A DNA stretch of 64,000 nt, from the NCBI RefSeq assembly GCF_017942225.1, contig NZ_JAGKSD010000001.1:1-64000 (forward strand). The letters are read 5' to 3'. Shown in pieces: positions 59,487 to 64,000 of the stretch (position 1 is the stretch's first letter; each line of letters begins with the position of its first letter). Origin of the DNA: Corynebacterium sp. Marseille-P3884 (lineage in GTDB: Bacteria; Actinomycetota; Actinomycetes; Mycobacteriales; Mycobacteriaceae). Position numbers and translations under genes: made by a program. Under the pieces are notes generated by a model. That model saw nothing but the letters and a program-made list of their open reading frames with translations, had not been told where the DNA came from and did not search any database.

Positions 59487-60659
59487 ATGGCAACGCTTCT
59501 CGTCACGAATGATTTCCCGCCCACAGTCGGCGGGATTCAGTCGTATCTGCGGGATTTCGCGAGCGAATTCGTGCGCCTGCGTGGGCCGGAGTCGCTCGTC
59601 GTCTTCGCCTCCACGCAAGATGCGCATGAAGCATCGCTTTACGACGCTACGTTGCCGTACACCGTCCACCGCCTGCCCGCGAAAATGATGCTGCCGACTC
59701 CGGCGACGGTGCGCCGTATGCAGGAGCTGATTGAACAGCACGGCATCACCACGGTCTGGTTCGGTGCGGCTGCGCCTTTGGCTGTGATGGCTCCAGCTGC
59801 CCGGAGAGCTGGTGCACGCACAATTGTGGCGACGACGCACGGACACGAAGTGGGATGGTCGATGTTGCCGGGAGCGCGTCAGGTGCTCCGTCTGATCGGC
59901 AATGCGGCGGATACGGTCACGTATATCTCGGAGTACACGCTCCGGCGTTTTCGCGCCGCATTCGGTGAACGCCCCGCATTCGTACCACTGCCCTCTGGGG
60001 TAGACACGGACTTCTTTTGTCCCGCAACGAGCGAGCAGCGGGCTGCGGCGCGCGACCGCTACGGATTCGGCTCTGCCCCCTTGGTCGTGGTCGCTTCCCG
60101 GCTCGTGCCGCGTAAGGGGCAGGACCGGTTGATCGAGTGCTGGCCGGCGGTGCGCGATGCAGTGCCGGGGGCGACGCTCGCCGTCGTCGGCGAAGGTCGG
60201 TACGAGCCGCGCTTGAAGAAGCTTGCGCGACGCCACGGTGTCGAGGACGCCGTGCGCTTTTTGGGCCGCCTGCCGCGGGAGGACATGCGGGATATCGTCG
60301 CGTCGGCTGATGTGATGGCTATGCCTGCGCGCACACGCGGCGGTGGGCTGGATGTTGAGGGGCTGGGCATTGTCTACCTCGAAGCCCAAGCGTGCGGAGT
60401 GCCCGTCATCGCAGGACAATCCGGCGGTGCACCGGAAACCGTCACCGCCGAAACTGGCATCGTCGTCGACGGCACCGATAACACCGCGATCACAGCAGCG
60501 GTCATCGAATTATTGCGCAACCCGCAGCAACGTGCCGCAATGGGTGCAGCCGGCCGGAAGTTCGTGGGGGAGAGGTTCTCGTGGACAGTGCTGGCCGAAC
60601 GTCTCGCGGACGTGCTCGAGGATCGTTCGGATCGTGGTGGGGCAACCGGTGGGATATAG
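59487..60659 (+). CDS. pimB: Alpha-mannosyltransferase PimB'
   Basis: A 390-residue GT4 (GT-B fold) glycosyltransferase. In C. glutamicum the enzyme at this locus adds the second mannose to phosphatidylinositol monomannoside, needed for PIMs and lipoglycans. The N-terminal acceptor loop is NDFPPTVGGIQSYLRDF; the nucleotide-binding half has VVVASRLVPRKGQDRLIECW (GDP-mannose phosphate contacts Arg/Lys), LPREDMRDIVASADV and the E-x7-E segment GLDVEGLGIVYLEAQACGVPVI. ATG 59487 is the likely start. glk follows after 32 bases on the same strand. Confidence 0.92.
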   Translation: MATLLVTNDFPPTVGGIQSYLRDFASEFVRLRGPESLVVFASTQDAHEASLYDATLPYTVHRLPAKMMLPTPATVRRMQELIEQHGITTVWFGAAAPLAVMAPAARRAGARTIVATTHGHEVGWSMLPGARQVLRLIGNAADTVTYISEYTLRRFRAAFGERPAFVPLPSGVDTDFFCPATSEQRAAARDRYGFGSAPLVVVASRLVPRKGQDRLIECWPAVRDAVPGATLAVVGEGRYEPRLKKLARRHGVEDAVRFLGRLPREDMRDIVASADVMAMPARTRGGGLDVEGLGIVYLEAQACGVPVIAGQSGGAPETVTAETGIVVDGTDNTAITAAVIELLRNPQQRAAMGAAGRKFVGERFSWTVLAERLADVLEDRSDRGGATGGI

Positions 60660-60691
60660 ACCGCGCCGCCGCGAGGCTAGAATGTTGACCC

Positions 60692-61654
60692 ATGCGTACA
60701 CAAGACAGTGCCGCCCCGCTCACCATCGGTTTCGATATCGGCGGCACGAATACGCGCGCGGGCGTCGTGGATGCCTCCGGCAGTATTCTCACCACGGTGT
60801 CCACGCGCACCCCAGAGGACGAGGACGGCCTGGTCCACGCCATCGTTGAGCTGGTGGAGCAACTGCGCCGGGAGTATTCCGTGGGCGCCGTCGGTGTTGC
60901 GGTGGCAGGGTTTTTGGACCCGGAGTGCGAGGTCGTTCGCTTCGCGCCTCACCTGCCATGGAAAGACAATGAGCCAGTCCGCGACATTCTCCAGGAGGAA
61001 CTCGAACTGCCCGTGCGATTAGAGCACGACGCGAACTCGGCTGCTTGGGGCGAATACCGCTTCGGTGCGGCGAAGGATGCTGATACGTGGGTGCTCTTCG
61101 CGGTGGGGACCGGAATCGGTGCCACGCTCATGCACCACGGGGAGATCTACCGCGGCTCGTTCGGCACCGCACCGGAATTCGGTCACCTCACCGTCATGCC
61201 GGGTGGGCGGGCATGCTCCTGCGGCAAACGTGGGTGCCTCGAGCGATATGCCTCCGGCACCGCGCTGGTGGACACTGCCGTGGAGATCGCAGAACGGGGC
61301 GGGTTCGACGGTTGTGGGCTGTACCGCCGCGTCGTCGATAAGCGTGCGTCCGGTAACGATGTCGTCGCTGCGGCGCGTTCCGGCGATGCGCTCGCGCTGG
61401 CGACGATGGATCACTTCGCGGGGTGGCTCGGGCAGGGCCTGTCGATCGTGTGCGATGTCCTCGATCCTGAGCTCATTGTGCTCGGCGGGGGAGTGAGCCT
61501 AGATGCTGACATGTTCCTGGATACCGCGCGAAACAAAATGGAAGCTGGCGTGGTCGGTTCCGGGTTCCGTCCCAATCCGCGTCTGGAAACAGCTGAGCTC
61601 GGCGCGCAGGCAGGTATGATTGGCGTTGCTGATTTGGCCCGAGACGTGCTGTAA
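60692..61654 (+). CDS. glk: ROK-family glucokinase
   Basis: A 320-residue sugar kinase of the ROK family. GFDIGGTNTRAGVVD binds phosphate; LEHDANSAAWGEYRFG holds the catalytic Asp; PEFGHLTVMPGGRACSCGKRGCLERY is the zinc site with its His and three Cys intact; GTGIGATLM binds ATP. The sequence follows the C. glutamicum Glk I remember closely. Glk supplies glucose 6-phosphate from free glucose independent of the PTS. The acyltransferase gene starts 8 bases after it. Confidence 0.92.
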   Translation: MRTQDSAAPLTIGFDIGGTNTRAGVVDASGSILTTVSTRTPEDEDGLVHAIVELVEQLRREYSVGAVGVAVAGFLDPECEVVRFAPHLPWKDNEPVRDILQEELELPVRLEHDANSAAWGEYRFGAAKDADTWVLFAVGTGIGATLMHHGEIYRGSFGTAPEFGHLTVMPGGRACSCGKRGCLERYASGTALVDTAVEIAERGGFDGCGLYRRVVDKRASGNDVVAAARSGDALALATMDHFAGWLGQGLSIVCDVLDPELIVLGGGVSLDADMFLDTARNKMEAGVVGSGFRPNPRLETAELGAQAGMIGVADLARDVL

Positions 61655-61662
61655 GAGGAAGT

Positions 61663-62415
61663 ATGAACAACAAGTGGTACAAGTTTTTCAAGTACATCCT
61701 GATCGGGCCGTGGTTGCGGATCTGGAACCGCCCCGAAACTGAGGGGCTTGAGCACATCCCGCCGGAGGGGAAGCCTGCGCTGATGGTGTCCAACCACCAA
61801 GCCGTGATGGATTCCTTCTACTTCCCGCTCGTGTGCCCGCGCCAGCTGGTGCACCCGGCGAAGAAGGAGTACTTCACCGCACCGGGCTTCGTCGGCCGCG
61901 TCCAGAAGTTCTTCTTCACCTCCGTGGGCCAGGTGCCCATCGACCGTCAGGCGAAGGATGCTGGCGCGCACCTGCTCGAGGTCGCTCAGAATGTCTTCGA
62001 TAAAGGCGATCTGTTCTGCATCTACCCGGAGGGAACGCGCTCCCCGGATGGGCGTATTTACAAGGGCAAGACCGGTATGGCGCGCGTGGCGATGGAATCG
62101 GGCGTGCCCTGCATTCCGGTCGCCATGATCGGTACCCGCAACGCGAACCCGATCGGCTCCTGGATTCCGCGGCCGGCGAAGGTGCGAGTGAAGATCGGCG
62201 AAGCGATCGACCCGCACGAGTGGGCACGTGAGAACGGATATGACCCGAGCGATTCTGCCGTTTGGCGCCCGTTCACCGATTTCTTTATGGAGCGGCTCGT
62301 TGAGCTGTCCGGCTACGACTATGTCGATGCGTACGCCGGGGACGTGAAGAAGTCCCTCGAGGCAGGCAACGGCTACCCGGAGGGCACGGAGCCTGACTGG
62401 CAGAACATGCAGTGA
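61663..62415 (+). CDS. 1-acylglycerol-3-phosphate acyltransferase (PlsC-type)
   Basis: A 250-residue membrane-associated acyltransferase with the four PlsC blocks: NHQAVMDSF (HxxxxD as NHQAVMD), KKEYFTAPGFVG region, FCIYPEGTRSPDGRIY (EGTR) and GVPCIPVAMIG. It makes phosphatidic acid from lysophosphatidic acid, or acylates a related lipid; its place next to pimB' leaves open a PIM-related substrate. GAGGAAG precedes ATG 61663. The stop overlaps the start of the exoribonuclease gene. Confidence 0.9.
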   Translation: MNNKWYKFFKYILIGPWLRIWNRPETEGLEHIPPEGKPALMVSNHQAVMDSFYFPLVCPRQLVHPAKKEYFTAPGFVGRVQKFFFTSVGQVPIDRQAKDAGAHLLEVAQNVFDKGDLFCIYPEGTRSPDGRIYKGKTGMARVAMESGVPCIPVAMIGTRNANPIGSWIPRPAKVRVKIGEAIDPHEWARENGYDPSDSAVWRPFTDFFMERLVELSGYDYVDAYAGDVKKSLEAGNGYPEGTEPDWQNMQ

Positions 62416-62930
62416 GGTACTTCTACGACACCGAATTCATCGAGGACGGCACGACGATCGAGCTGATCTCCATCGGGATCGTCGCCGAGGACGGACGCGA
62501 GTACTACGCCGTGTCCACGGACTTCGACGCCTCGCGCGCGAATCCGTGGGTGCGCGAGAATGTCCTAGAGAAGCTGCCCAATCCGCAGCGTCCGGAATGG
62601 AAATCGAAGCAGACCATCCGCGAGGAGGTCTTCGCCTTTCTCACCGATTCCGATTCGAAGCCCGAGCTGTGGGCGTGGGTGGGCGCGTACGACCATGTCG
62701 TGCTGGCGCAGCTGTGGGGCGATATGGCCAAACTCCCGAAGGAGATGCCGCGGTACACACGTGAGCTGCGCCAATACTGGGACATGGCGGGGCGCCCGAC
62801 GCTGCCTCCCGCCCCCCAGGGCAACCACGACGCGCTTGTCGACGCGCGCCATAATCTCCTTAAATTCAAGATCTGCGCGCGCTCGCTGCCCCTCGATCGT
62901 CGGGGTCACGCGACCGCGCGGCCGGAATAA
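62412..62930 (+). CDS. DEDD-type 3'-5' exoribonuclease
   Basis: A 172-residue nuclease, GTG start 62412 overlapping the acyltransferase stop by 4 bases. The DEDDh residues are visible: Asp6 and Glu8 in YDTEFIEDG, Asp in GAYDHVVLAQLW, and HDALVDARHN with His and Asp. It resembles M. tuberculosis Rv2179c, an RNase T-like exoribonuclease acting on RNA 3' overhangs. Length and motifs are normal. Confidence 0.88.
   Translation: MRYFYDTEFIEDGTTIELISIGIVAEDGREYYAVSTDFDASRANPWVRENVLEKLPNPQRPEWKSKQTIREEVFAFLTDSDSKPELWAWVGAYDHVVLAQLWGDMAKLPKEMPRYTRELRQYWDMAGRPTLPPAPQGNHDALVDARHNLLKFKICARSLPLDRRGHATARPE

Positions 62931-64000
<1,070 letters not shown>

Overview
The window is a piece of a high-GC actinobacterial chromosome, almost certainly a Corynebacterium. 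The gene order (glnA2-glnE, thrC, glnA, lipA/lipB, aceF, pepA, ilvE, cobT, ltsA, ctaC-ctaF, ctaE-qcrCAB, two NlpC/P60 genes, pimB', glk, a PlsC-type acyltransferase, an exoribonuclease, aroG) and the protein sequences match what I remember of C. glutamicum. This is recall of the family, not a database search. The first ~122 bases look like a contig edge: a galactokinase-like gene runs into a sequence resembling the Nextera/Tn5 mosaic-end junction.

Layout. 0-8 kb: galactokinase-like gene, small SPOR-like protein, CYTH-CHAD protein, then glnA2 and its likely operon partner glnE (GS adenylyltransferase). 8-16.4 kb: thrC from a probably leaderless GTG, a trypsin-like membrane protease, Nudix, GH25 and CPBP proteins, a small membrane protein beside a decayed XRE regulator, and a TDT-family transporter. 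16.5-17.8 kb: a lower-GC two-gene module, a PIN-domain protein preceded by an overlapping 263-residue protein, which is a toxin-antitoxin-like arrangement. 18-20.9 kb: glnA (the adenylylated glutamine synthetase, target of GlnE), an RDD protein and a DUF4191 protein.

20.9-30.4 kb is accessory relative to the C. glutamicum order, where DUF4191 and lipA are close together. It has two parts. The first is a divergent lipid-metabolism locus (MaoC dehydratase and FabG4-like reductase against thiolase and acyl-CoA oxidase-like enzyme) with a perfect 22-bp palindrome in the shared promoter region. The second is a complete 3,009-bp IS481-family transposon (27305-30313) with 23-bp terminal inverted repeats and a 6-bp target duplication (GCTAGA). 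Its cargo is an AbrB-type regulator and a two-gene ABC exporter. All four genes, including the transposase, are chained by ATGA overlaps. The transposase is interrupted by one nonsense codon, and its final stop codon comes from the duplicated target site. This is the most unusual object in the window.

30.4-40.8 kb: a lipoate/one-carbon block, gcvP-gcvT-gcvH-lipB-lipA, with a DhaK-DhaL fusion kinase and the triple-lipoyl E2 gene aceF. Here lipoate ligation enzymes sit next to their acceptor proteins GcvH and AceF. 40.9-48 kb: pepA, ilvE, cobT, DUF3043, an A-type Fe-S carrier, a long perfect inverted repeat and an S41 protease. 48-56.9 kb: ltsA and the respiratory supercomplex genes ctaC-ctaF and ctaE-qcrC-qcrA-qcrB, with two matches to the GlxR (CRP-type) motif TGTG-N8-CACA. 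57-64 kb: a c-di-AMP (ydaO/yuaA) riboswitch before the first of two NlpC/P60 peptidase genes, then pimB', glk, acyltransferase, exoribonuclease and the start of class II aroG, cut by the window end. I saw no tRNA, rRNA or CRISPR array.
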